Positions 32,723 to 40,704 of a stretch of 64,000 nucleotides of DNA are shown piece by piece. Each line of letters starts with the position of its first letter. Position 1 is the first letter of the stretch. The notes under the pieces are model-generated. The model had not been told where the DNA came from, made no database searches, and saw only the letters and a list, made by a program, of their open reading frames with translations. Origin of the DNA: Asticcacaulis endophyticus (lineage in GTDB: Bacteria > Pseudomonadota > Alphaproteobacteria > Caulobacterales > Caulobacteraceae); the NCBI RefSeq assembly GCF_014652575.1, contig NZ_BMZB01000006.1:1-64000 (forward strand), read 5' to 3'. A program made the position numbers and the translations under genes.

Positions 32723-34141
32723 ATGTCCGAACTTGATCGCAAACTGTTCTTAGGCGGGCGCTTTAAGCGTCTGCGCGGTGATCTGGGCCTGACTCAGACC
32801 CAGATGGCGCAGGATCTGGGCGTATCGGCCTCATACCTCAACCATATTGAGCGCAACCAGCGGCCGGTGACGGCGCAGGTGCTGCTGAAGCTGGCCGCGA
32901 CCTATGATCTGGATATGCGCACCTTTACCTCGGAGGCCGATCCGGCGGGGGAGGCGCATCTGACGGAGGTTCTGGCCGATCCGATGTTTGCCGATCTTAA
33001 GGTGCCGCGCCGCGAAATCGCTGATCTTGTCGCCAATGCGCCGTCGGTGGCCGAGGCCTTGCTCAAGCTTTACCGGGCTTACGGCGAGCGCCGGGGGCTG
33101 GAAGCCCTTGAGCCCGGATCGGTCGCCAGCCTGAATGATCAGTCGCCGTCCGATTGGGTGCGTGACCAGATTCAGTCGCGCTTTAATTTCTTTCCGGAAC
33201 TGGACGAACTGGGCGAGGCGCTGTTCGATGAACTGGGCGGCGACAGCCACGCACTTGAGGCCCGCGCCGAACAGGCTTTGCGCACCGAATACGGCATCGA
33301 AGTGCGCTTTATGCCGACCGATATCATGCTGGTCTATCAGCGCCGCTACGATCCGCACCGTAAGCGGCTGATGCTGTCGGAAAGCTTAGGCGCGTCATCA
33401 CGGGTGTTTGCGGTGCTCTATCAGCTTGTCCTGCAACGGCACGGGCTGATGATCAATGATCTGGTGGAGCGTGCGCGCGCGCCGGATGCGGTGTCGGGGC
33501 GGCTCTATAAGGTGTCGCTGCTAAATTATCTTACGGCCGCGACCCTCATGCCTTACGTGCGGTTTCAGGCGCAGGCGGAAAGCTGCGGTTACGATCTCGA
33601 AATCTTACGCAGCCCGTTCGGCGTCAGTTTTGAGCAGGCGGCCCAGCGCCTGACCACGCTTTCCCGGCCCGGTCTACGCGGGGTGCCGTTTTTCCTGATG
33701 CGCATCGATCAGGCCGGCAATGTCTCCAAACGGTTTGCGGCGGGCAAGTTTCCGTTTTCACGCTTTGGCGGCGCCTGTCCGCGCTGGAACATCCATCAGG
33801 CGTTCCAGACGCCGGGCCGGATCATAACCCAGGTCATTGAGACGCCGGACAAGACCCGGTACTTCACCCTTTCGCGCACGATTGACCGGTCTTTGCGCGG
33901 CTGGGAAGGCGGTGTGTCGGGTGATCAGGCCATTGGCCTGGGGTGCGAGCTGAAATATGCCGAAAAGCTGATCTATGCCAAGGGGCTTGATCTGACCCAT
34001 CCTGCCGCGATTGAGGTCGGGCCGATGTGCCGCCTGTGTGAGCGGCCCTATTGCCGCGAACGCGCCGCCCCGCCGGTCACCCGCCCGCTCCAGATCGACG
34101 AGTGGATCAAGGGCGTCACGGCCTTTCCGTTTGCGACGTAA
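32723..34141 (+). CDS. ScfR/RamB-type XRE regulator of the glyoxylate shunt
   Basis: 472 residues. An N-terminal XRE helix-turn-helix (residues about 10-65, TQTQMAQDLGVSASYLNHIERNQRP) is followed by an ImmA/IrrE-like (DUF955) middle part (about 170-300, SRVFAVLYQLVLQRHGLMINDLV) and a DUF2083-like end with the Cys cluster PMCRLCERPYCRERAAP. This layout is that of the short-chain fatty acyl regulators (ScfR, RamB, MccR), which sense acyl-CoA and control isocitrate lyase or methylcitrate genes. Divergent placement next to the aceA operon strongly suggests that it regulates the shunt and itself. Its end overlaps the convergent TetR gene by 26 bases. Confidence 0.87.
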   Translation: MSELDRKLFLGGRFKRLRGDLGLTQTQMAQDLGVSASYLNHIERNQRPVTAQVLLKLAATYDLDMRTFTSEADPAGEAHLTEVLADPMFADLKVPRREIADLVANAPSVAEALLKLYRAYGERRGLEALEPGSVASLNDQSPSDWVRDQIQSRFNFFPELDELGEALFDELGGDSHALEARAEQALRTEYGIEVRFMPTDIMLVYQRRYDPHRKRLMLSESLGASSRVFAVLYQLVLQRHGLMINDLVERARAPDAVSGRLYKVSLLNYLTAATLMPYVRFQAQAESCGYDLEILRSPFGVSFEQAAQRLTTLSRPGLRGVPFFLMRIDQAGNVSKRFAAGKFPFSRFGGACPRWNIHQAFQTPGRIITQVIETPDKTRYFTLSRTIDRSLRGWEGGVSGDQAIGLGCELKYAEKLIYAKGLDLTHPAAIEVGPMCRLCERPYCRERAAPPVTRPLQIDEWIKGVTAFPFAT

Positions 34142-34919
34142 AGTTTAAAGACGCTCCCCCTGCATCAGGGGGAGTTCTGAGTAGTCCCAATACCATAGCC
34201 ATATGTGTCTGGCGCCATTTGGCGAGTTCATAGATATCCGGGTTGCCGGTCACCATGCGGGTGACGAACATCATGATAGCGGGGGCGCTTAAGATATCCT
34301 CGACCCCTTCAAGGTGGTGGTGGGCGTGTGGGTGAAACTCTCCGCGGGCGATACCGTGACGGATCAGGTCGTACACATAGGTCTTTTTCACGCCGACAAA
34401 GTTTTGAGTATAAAACTCAGCGATTTCCGGTACGCGACCGCATTCCGCCACAATAAGACGGAAAAACTCAATCGACTGCGGATCATTGACCAGTCGCTCA
34501 TAGAAAAAGTTATGCTGTTCGCGCAGTTGATCTTCGGCTGAGCGGTTCGGATCGACCGCAAACTCCAGCCGTTTTTGCAGCATGGGCTCAATAAAGGCGG
34601 TGGCCATCGCATAGAACAGGTCGATCTTGGCCGGATAATAGACGTATATAAGTGCCTTCGAGATACGGGCGCGCTTAGCGATATCTTCCAAGCGGGCAGC
34701 GGCATAGCCTTTTTGGGTAAACTCTTCAAAGGCCGCGGCCATGATCTGGGCCGGACGCTTTTCTTTGTTGGCCTGCCGGATGCCAGAAGATTTAAGATTG
34801 GCAGGTTTTAAGCGAAAGTGCTTACCCAAAGACTGGGTGACGGCTTCAAATGAGCAGACGCACTGATCCGGTAGCACGCTATCGGCGGTATGTTCTAAGG
34901 ATGCGGGTTTTCTTGACAA
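34116..34919 (-). CDS. TetR/AcrR-family repressor, likely of the RND pump
   Basis: 267 residues if the TTG at 34919 is the start; the first 45 residues are not typical and the true start is uncertain. The helix-turn-helix core is NKEKRPAQIMAAAFEEFTQKG and ISKALIYVYYPAKIDLFYAM; the remainder is a helical ligand domain. It is divergent from an RND efflux operon, and a perfect palindrome at 34938-34953 lies between. The C-terminal 20 residues are encoded by a palindromic repeat (34153-34178) and by the end of scfR, so they are probably an accidental extension. Confidence 0.85.
   Translation of the reverse strand: MSRKPASLEHTADSVLPDQCVCSFEAVTQSLGKHFRLKPANLKSSGIRQANKEKRPAQIMAAAFEEFTQKGYAAARLEDIAKRARISKALIYVYYPAKIDLFYAMATAFIEPMLQKRLEFAVDPNRSAEDQLREQHNFFYERLVNDPQSIEFFRLIVAECGRVPEIAEFYTQNFVGVKKTYVYDLIRHGIARGEFHPHAHHHLEGVEDILSAPAIMMFVTRMVTGNPDIYELAKWRQTHMAMVLGLLRTPPDAGGASLNFTSQTERP
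34153..34178. repeat. GCTCCCCCTG hairpin repeat inside the tetR 3' end
   Basis: CTCCCCCTG (34154-34162) and CAGGGGGAG (34166-34174) are a 9-bp stem with a three-base loop. The 26 bases match the right end of the composite element at 48431-48456 at all but one or two positions. Here the copy is read through by tetR, adding residues near LRTPPDAGGA. Confidence 0.7.
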
Positions 34920-34937
34920 TTTGTAATGCGAGTTTCG

Positions 34938-34953
34938 TTGACTTGTGAGTCAA
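34938..34953. promoter_or_regulatory. Palindrome TTGACT-N4-AGTCAA between tetR and the RND operon
   Basis: Perfect 6-bp inverted repeat (34938-34943 and 34948-34953). TTGACT is also a good -35 box on the plus strand, with TATATC at about 34960-34965 as a -10 box 16 bases further. A repressor bound here would block the pump promoter and, close to the tetR start, its own. Confidence 0.6.
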
Positions 34954-35001
34954 TGAATATATATCTCGTATCCAATAACACAAGTTTTTTGGGGCTATTC
35001 G

Positions 35002-36171
35002 ATGCGCTTAGGGCAATGGCTGCGGCATACTTCTAATTCTTCGCGCCCAGATTTACGATTAAGGTTGGGGGCAGTAGCCTTGCTGGCGGCGATATCCCTA
35101 TCAGCCTGCCATGAAAAGCCTAAGACCCCTGAGGCCAAGGACACCCATCTGGCGCTGGTTGAGGTCGCCACCGCCGGTGCGGCCACCGTGCCGGTTGTCA
35201 TCACCGGCTCCGGCACCGTCTCGGCCTGGCAGGAAGCGCCGGTCGGCGCTGAAACCGGCGGGCTTACCGCAGTGGCGCTATTGGTCGATGAAGGCCAGTA
35301 CGTTACTCAGGGCCAGCCTCTACTGAGGATGAACGATGCCGTCCTTCAGGCACAACTCAAACAGGCTCAGGCCCAGTTGATGAGCGCAAAGGCCCAGCAA
35401 GCTCAGGCCGAAAACGACTATCGCCGCTATAAGGAACTGGCCGATAAGGGCTTTATTTCGGCGTCCGGCCTTGATGCCAGGCTGGCCCAGCAGCAAACGG
35501 CGGCGGCGTCTGTGGCGACCGCTCAGGCCACGGTGCAGGAAGTCACCACCCGTCTGTCGCAAGCGACCGTGCGCGCGCCGGTATCAGGGTTGATCACCTC
35601 GCGCACCGCCGTGCAGGGCCAGATCGTGGGGGCGGGGGATGAACTATTCCGCATTGCCCGCGACAACCGCATTGAACTGAATATGGAAGTGGTCGAAACC
35701 GAACTGGCTATGCTTAAGGCCGGTATGCCGGCGACCGTGCGTGGCGAAAACTCCGGCCCGATTGCCGGTTCCGTGCGCATCGTCACCCCGATGGTGTCCA
35801 ACGAGACGCGTCTGGGCTATGCGCGGGTGTCTATACCTGCCGATGCGGGCTTAAAACCCGGCATGTTCGCGCGCGGTGAAGTCAATGTCGGCAATCAGCC
35901 GGTGGTGACCGTGCCGCAAAAAGCCGTGATCTATCAGGCTAATGTGCCCGCAACCTTCGTGGTCGGGCCCAATAACAAGGTCGCTTTGCGCAAGCTGAAA
36001 ACCGGTGAGCGTCTGGGCGATAATGTCGTCGTGACCGAAGGTGTGGCTGAGGGTGAACGGGTTGTGACCGCCGGTGCCGGCTTCCTGGTGGACGGTGACA
36101 CGGTGCGCATCAAGGGCCCACAAGTCGCGACCGAACAAAAAGCGGCTGCCGCTAAATCGGGGGCTAAATAA
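35002..36171 (+). CDS. RND efflux periplasmic adaptor (membrane fusion) lipoprotein
   Basis: 389 residues. Signal peptide with lipobox SLSAC (Cys at about residue 36). The HlyD/AcrA-type order follows: lipoyl half (VGAETGGLTAVALLVDEGQYV), a helical hairpin rich in Ala/Gln (QLKQAQAQLMSAKAQQAQAENDYRRYKELADKG), second lipoyl half, then the beta-barrel. It links the inner-membrane pump to the outer-membrane channel. Its stop TAA overlaps the pump ATG by one base. An outer-membrane channel gene is not present here. Confidence 0.92.
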   Translation: MRLGQWLRHTSNSSRPDLRLRLGAVALLAAISLSACHEKPKTPEAKDTHLALVEVATAGAATVPVVITGSGTVSAWQEAPVGAETGGLTAVALLVDEGQYVTQGQPLLRMNDAVLQAQLKQAQAQLMSAKAQQAQAENDYRRYKELADKGFISASGLDARLAQQQTAAASVATAQATVQEVTTRLSQATVRAPVSGLITSRTAVQGQIVGAGDELFRIARDNRIELNMEVVETELAMLKAGMPATVRGENSGPIAGSVRIVTPMVSNETRLGYARVSIPADAGLKPGMFARGEVNVGNQPVVTVPQKAVIYQANVPATFVVGPNNKVALRKLKTGERLGDNVVVTEGVAEGERVVTAGAGFLVDGDTVRIKGPQVATEQKAAAAKSGAK

Positions 36172-39100
36172 TGTCCGGTTCAAGTGAGTCGGGGCCCCGC
36201 CCATATAAAGATCGCGGGGGTATATCCTCCGCCTCGATCCGCAACCCGATACCGACGCTTGTCTTCTTTCTGGTGATGATCATAGCGGGCTGGGGCGCGT
36301 TTAACGCCCTGCGCATCAACAACTTCCCTGATGTTGACCTGCCGGTCGTCTCGGTCACCGTGCTGCAATCTGGGGCCGCGCCCGCCGAACTGGAAACGCA
36401 AGTTACCCGTATCATTGAGGACTCTGTGGCGGGGCTGGGTTCAGTCAAACATATCAATTCCTACGTCAATGATGGTGTCTCGACCACGGTCGTGCAGTTC
36501 CAGTTGGGCGTTGACCTTGAAAAATCAACCAATGACGTGCGCAATGCCGTCGCGGGTGTGCGCGCCAATCTGCCGTCCGATGTGCTCGACCCGATTGTCC
36601 GGCGCGAAGAAGCGTCGGGTGAGCCGCTGATCACCTATATCATCCGCGGCGACGGCATGAACCCTGAGCAGTTATCGTGGTTTGTTGATAACGATATCTC
36701 GAAAAAGGTTCTGGCCAAAAACGGCGTCTCAAAGGTCACGCGCGACGGCGGCGTTGACCGCGAAATCCGCATCGACCTTGATCCCGGTCTGCTGGCGGGG
36801 CAGGGGATCACCGCCTCCGAAGTCAGCCAGCAACTGCGCAATATCAACATCAACTTGCCCGGCGGGCGTCTTGAAGTCGGCGGGTCTGAGCAGTCGATCC
36901 GCACGCTCGGCAATGCCAATTCGGTCGAAATTCTGCGCGACACCCGCATCAACCTGAATAATGGCCAGTCGGTCCGTCTGGGCGATCTGGGGCAGGTCAG
37001 CGACACCTGGTCTGAGCCGCGCACCCGCGCCCGCTTCAATGGTCAGGAAGTGGTCGGCTTTGCCGTCTACCGCACCATTGGCTCCTCCGAAGTCGATGTC
37101 GCCAAGGGTATCCGCGAAGCGATAGATGAGATCAGAGTTGCTCACCCGGGTATTGTCCTCGAAGAGGTCACCGCCTCGGTCGACTGGGTCAATGAGAGCT
37201 ATATAGCGTCGATGGAGACACTGGCGATCGGCGCGCTTCTGGCGGTTCTGGTGGTGTGGCTGTTCCTGCGGGACTGGCGCGCGACGCTGATATCGGCGAC
37301 CGCCATGCCGCTGTCGCTGCTGCCGACGTTCTTTGTCATGTGGGTGATGAACGAAAGCTTCAATATTGTCTCGCTGCTGGCCCTGTCCCTGACCATTGGG
37401 ATTCTGGTCGATGACGCGATTGTGGAAATTGAAAATATCGTCCGCCATATCCGCGATGGCAAAAAGCCCTATCAGGCGGCTATCGAAGCTGCCGACGAAA
37501 TCGGTCTGGCGGTTGTGGCCACGACCGCGACCATTATTGCAGTGTTTGCACCCGTCGGTTTCATGCCGGGCATAGTGGGCCAGTTCTTTAAATCGTTTGC
37601 GGTCGCGGCCTGTGTGTCGGTGTTCTTCTCGCTGGTCGTGGCGCGGACGATTACCCCGCTGATGGGCGCCTATCTGATGCGCTCCGATCCGGGCAAGGAA
37701 CATCCCGATCCGTTCTGGATGAAGAACTATCTCAAGACCCTGAACTGGGGTTTGAGCGGGCATCTGCGCTTTATGACGACAAAATGGGCACTGAGAATAT
37801 TTGCCTTCCTTATTTTGGTTATTACAGCCTTACTGGTATGGGGCGGTCTGTTCGCCATGTTTGGCAAACCGTTCGATGTTAAGGGGCTGATATCCCCTGC
37901 AATTATTTGCCTTATTGGCGGAGGACTGTCGTTCTTAGCCTTCAAAAAAGCGGGCAATCTCCCACGCGGCGAAAAACTACGCACCCGTTGGGCCGTTTTG
38001 GCCATCGGTATCGGCTTCTTTATCGGCTCTATGGCCGTCGCAGGGCTGCTGCCGGGTGAGTTCATCCCCGTTGGCGATAATGGCCGCTCCTTCCTTAAGG
38101 TCGAACTGCCGCCCGGCTCGCGGCTTGATGAAACCGATAAGGTCGTCAATGACCTGATGGCCGAAATCAGCCAACGCGACGGCGTCAAATCCGTCTATGC
38201 GTCGGTTGATATCAATAGCGCTAACTTCACCATCAATCTGGTGCCGCGGCACGATCGTAACTTCTCGCAGCAGGACTTCGAGACTGATTTCAACCAGTTC
38301 GTCCTGCAATATCCCGGCATCCGCTCAACCTTCGGCCAGGAAGGCGGCGGGGGCGGCATCACCAGCTTTACCTTGGTGTCCGACGATCCGGTGGCGCTGG
38401 CCGAAGCCTCGCGTGAGCTTGAACGTCAGATGCGCGGTCTGCCTGAACTGACCAATGTGTCGTCGGCCGATAACCTGACGCGGCCGGAAATCATCGTGGT
38501 GCCAAAGCCTGATCAGGCGGCGTTGATGGGCGTGTCGGCCGCCGCGATCTCACAGGCCGCCCGCGTCGCGACCGTCGGTGACTTCGATCAGATTTTGGCG
38601 AAATACAATGTCGGCGACCGTCAAATCCCGATCCGCGTCCTGCTGAAAACTGACGCGCGTACCGATGTCGCCAACCTGAACGACCTTAAGGTGCCGACCA
38701 AATTCGGAACCTCCGTGCCGCTGGCGGCTGTGGCCGATATCACCTTTGCCGCAGGGCCGGTGCAGATCAACCGCACGGAGCGGTCAAGGTCTGCCACCAT
38801 CAAGGGCAATATCGCGGGCGGCATCGCTGCCGGTATCGCTCAGGACGCTGTACGGGCCCTGCCGGCCATGAAAAACCTGCCGCCGCAGGTGAAGGAAATC
38901 GTCACCGGTGAGCAGGAAGATCAGGCCGAAATGGCCACAGGCTTCATGATTGCCATCTCGACCGGCATCATGCTGATGTATGTGGTGCTGGTGCTTTTGT
39001 TCAAAAGCTTCACCCATCCGGTTACGATTTTGACCGCGTTGCCGCTGTCGTTTGGGGGTGCGTTCTTCCTGCTGCTGGTCACCGGTAAATCCATGTCTAT

Positions 39101-39506
39101 GCCGGCCTTGATCGGGTTGATCATGCTGACCGGGATTGCCGCCAAGAACTCGATCCTGCTGGTCGAATATGCCATTGAAGCCATCAAGCACGGCATGACC
39201 CGCCATGACGGCCTGATGGACGCGGCCCACAAACGGGCCCGTCCGATCCTGATGACCACGGTGGCGATGGGCGCAGGCATGTTGCCGATCGCAGTCGGCT
39301 GGGGCGCCGATGTCGCCTTCCGCTCACCCATGGCGATTGCGGTCATCGGCGGGTTGATTACCTCGACCCTGCTCAGTCTGTTGTTTGTGCCCGTCGCCTA
39401 TACCTTCATCGACGACATCAGCCAGTTCTTTGGCCGCCACACTAAAAAGTATTTTACCGCCGAAGGCAAAGAAGACGACGTGAAATCGCAATCTTTGGCC
39501 GATTAG
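36171..39506 (+). CDS. RND multidrug efflux pump permease
   Basis: 1111 residues, hydrophobe/amphiphile efflux (AcrB/MexB-like) family. The N-terminal membrane helix (NPIPTLVFFLVMIIAGWGAF), two large periplasmic loops and twelve membrane segments are in the usual order. The central helices hold SLTIGILVDDAIVEIENIVRH with the proton-relay Asp pair, and LIMLTGIAAKNSILLVEYAIE carries the Lys. About 90 residues around 540-630 form an extra loop and helix (KWALRIFAFLILVITALLV, LISPAIICLIGGG) that makes it slightly longer than AcrB. It exports drugs or metabolites, using the proton gradient. Confidence 0.93.
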   Translation: MSGSSESGPRPYKDRGGISSASIRNPIPTLVFFLVMIIAGWGAFNALRINNFPDVDLPVVSVTVLQSGAAPAELETQVTRIIEDSVAGLGSVKHINSYVNDGVSTTVVQFQLGVDLEKSTNDVRNAVAGVRANLPSDVLDPIVRREEASGEPLITYIIRGDGMNPEQLSWFVDNDISKKVLAKNGVSKVTRDGGVDREIRIDLDPGLLAGQGITASEVSQQLRNININLPGGRLEVGGSEQSIRTLGNANSVEILRDTRINLNNGQSVRLGDLGQVSDTWSEPRTRARFNGQEVVGFAVYRTIGSSEVDVAKGIREAIDEIRVAHPGIVLEEVTASVDWVNESYIASMETLAIGALLAVLVVWLFLRDWRATLISATAMPLSLLPTFFVMWVMNESFNIVSLLALSLTIGILVDDAIVEIENIVRHIRDGKKPYQAAIEAADEIGLAVVATTATIIAVFAPVGFMPGIVGQFFKSFAVAACVSVFFSLVVARTITPLMGAYLMRSDPGKEHPDPFWMKNYLKTLNWGLSGHLRFMTTKWALRIFAFLILVITALLVWGGLFAMFGKPFDVKGLISPAIICLIGGGLSFLAFKKAGNLPRGEKLRTRWAVLAIGIGFFIGSMAVAGLLPGEFIPVGDNGRSFLKVELPPGSRLDETDKVVNDLMAEISQRDGVKSVYASVDINSANFTINLVPRHDRNFSQQDFETDFNQFVLQYPGIRSTFGQEGGGGGITSFTLVSDDPVALAEASRELERQMRGLPELTNVSSADNLTRPEIIVVPKPDQAALMGVSAAAISQAARVATVGDFDQILAKYNVGDRQIPIRVLLKTDARTDVANLNDLKVPTKFGTSVPLAAVADITFAAGPVQINRTERSRSATIKGNIAGGIAAGIAQDAVRALPAMKNLPPQVKEIVTGEQEDQAEMATGFMIAISTGIMLMYVVLVLLFKSFTHPVTILTALPLSFGGAFFLLLVTGKSMSMPALIGLIMLTGIAAKNSILLVEYAIEAIKHGMTRHDGLMDAAHKRARPILMTTVAMGAGMLPIAVGWGADVAFRSPMAIAVIGGLITSTLLSLLFVPVAYTFIDDISQFFGRHTKKYFTAEGKEDDVKSQSLAD

Positions 39507-39522
39507 TGCGTCGCCGTTGCTA

Positions 39523-39543
39523 GGAGGTACTCAATGTACCTCC
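39523..39543. terminator. Hairpin after the RND operon
   Basis: GGAGGTAC (39523-39530) and GTACCTCC (39536-39543) form a perfect 8-bp stem with a five-base loop, 17 bases after the pump stop. No T-run follows; it may be a terminator or a repeat. Confidence 0.5.
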
Positions 39544-39607
39544 GTCGCTAGGCTCCTGCTACTCGCCTCAAATCTTGCGATTTCACAGCCGGTGGGCTGT
39601 ATAGTTT

Positions 39608-39656
39608 TTCTCCTCCCTACGCAGTGGGGAGGTGCCGAGCTTGCGAGGCGGAGGGG
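39608..39656. repeat. Intergenic palindromic repeat, GGGGAGG family
   Basis: TTCTCCTCCCTACGCAG then TGGGGAGGTGCCGAGC then TTGCGAGGCGGAGGGG. It shares its layout with 32557-32616 and contains CCTCCC/GGGGAGG and CGAGC..GCGAG-like pairs. It lies between the RND operon and the AT-rich HEPN-like gene. Confidence 0.65.
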
Positions 39657-39659
39657 TAA

Positions 39660-39701
39660 ATCCCTCTCCCCGCGCGCGGGGATGAGGGCTTGGGTGAGGG
39701 G
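39660..39701. repeat. CCCCTCACCC module, inverted copy
   Basis: On the minus strand it reads CCCCTCACCCAAGCCCTC followed by a CCCCGC/GCGGGG hairpin and GAGAGGGA, matching the module at 32674-32714. On this strand it directly follows the GGGGAGG-family element, so the two modules can occur side by side. Confidence 0.6.
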
Positions 39702-39719
39702 CAACCTAACGATCCGATG

Positions 39720-40583
39720 TTACGCGATTTCAGCCTTTTGACACAGATAGCTTATGAAACTTGCGCACGCGCCCAACATAAATTGGGCGTCGGCTTGATC
39801 ACATTTGTGGTTTTCATCAAGCAGCGCGTGGCGAATGCCTTTTTCGTCGCTAGTGTATGCGTAGATTTTTTCTAAACCTGTTTTTAGAGCAGGGTGAATG
39901 TAAATCTCTTTGGATTCTAATGCTTTCAATGCATCTTGAAGGGTAGCTTTGGGATTATCTGTAATCCTTTTGCATACTGACTCAACAGCATGAACGCTTT
40001 CGCGGATCGAATCGTTCCATTTTTGAGAATTATACTGTTCTGTGGCATTTACTAAATGCTTTAACGAGCCATCTATTTTATTTTCTAACAATATAGCATA
40101 AGTATTCTGTAAATTTTTTATTTCTGCGTCATTAATTGAAAAGTAAAATGTACTTTCTTCTCCCTCATACAGTATCCGCCACTGGGGATGAAGTTCAGAG
40201 AAGAAATATCGAATAGCTCCGCCACCAATCTCAGTTCCGACGGATCGAAGAAAATTTTCTATGAAGTCCATAAATTGGTAAAATGGGTCATTTAATATTA
40301 TACGTTCGGTTGTTTCGTATGCTACGGATTTTGTTACTTTATCGTGACGCATGCTGAATTTATTCATGCAATATTCTGTTATAAAGTTGTGGTATTTTGG
40401 GTCTATATAGTATTTATAATATCCTCCGGGTTGCATTTCTCGACCCAGTGCATGTGCATCATTTAAAAATTGCCATATTTTCAGGCGCAGTAAATTTGGG
40501 ATTTGGAGGGTAAGCTGGGTAGCGCTGCTTTTCCATGCCTCTGAGTGAAAGATAGTTCGCTGTCTTTGTATTCGCGCATCCAA
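39720..40583 (-). CDS. HEPN/AbiJ-like protein on AT-rich DNA
   Basis: 287 residues. The C-terminal half has the pattern of AbiJ-type abortive-infection proteins: W-NDSIRESVHAVESVCKRI, then LQDALKALESKEIYIHPALKTGLEKIYAYTSDEKGIRHALL and FMLGACASFISYL. The R-x3-H and IRHAL segments fit a HEPN ribonuclease or HEPN-like fold. The N-terminal half (NDAHALGREMQPGGYYKYY, NDPFYQFMDFIENF) looks like a separate sensor domain. The gene is far more AT-rich than both neighbours and uses AT-ending codons, so it was probably acquired; it stands alone between palindromic repeats. A defence role is inferred from the C-terminal pattern. Confidence 0.65.
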   Translation of the reverse strand: MDARIQRQRTIFHSEAWKSSATQLTLQIPNLLRLKIWQFLNDAHALGREMQPGGYYKYYIDPKYHNFITEYCMNKFSMRHDKVTKSVAYETTERIILNDPFYQFMDFIENFLRSVGTEIGGGAIRYFFSELHPQWRILYEGEESTFYFSINDAEIKNLQNTYAILLENKIDGSLKHLVNATEQYNSQKWNDSIRESVHAVESVCKRITDNPKATLQDALKALESKEIYIHPALKTGLEKIYAYTSDEKGIRHALLDENHKCDQADAQFMLGACASFISYLCQKAEIA

Positions 40584-40704
40584 AGTGCCCCATAGCTTTG
40601 CCTTTCGCAGAAGTTATCACAAATAATGGATTCGTGGTGGCTGCTTAAATTCGATAGATTACTTCCTATTTGACCGGAAGATTTTTTGTTCTATATATGT
40701 TCGC

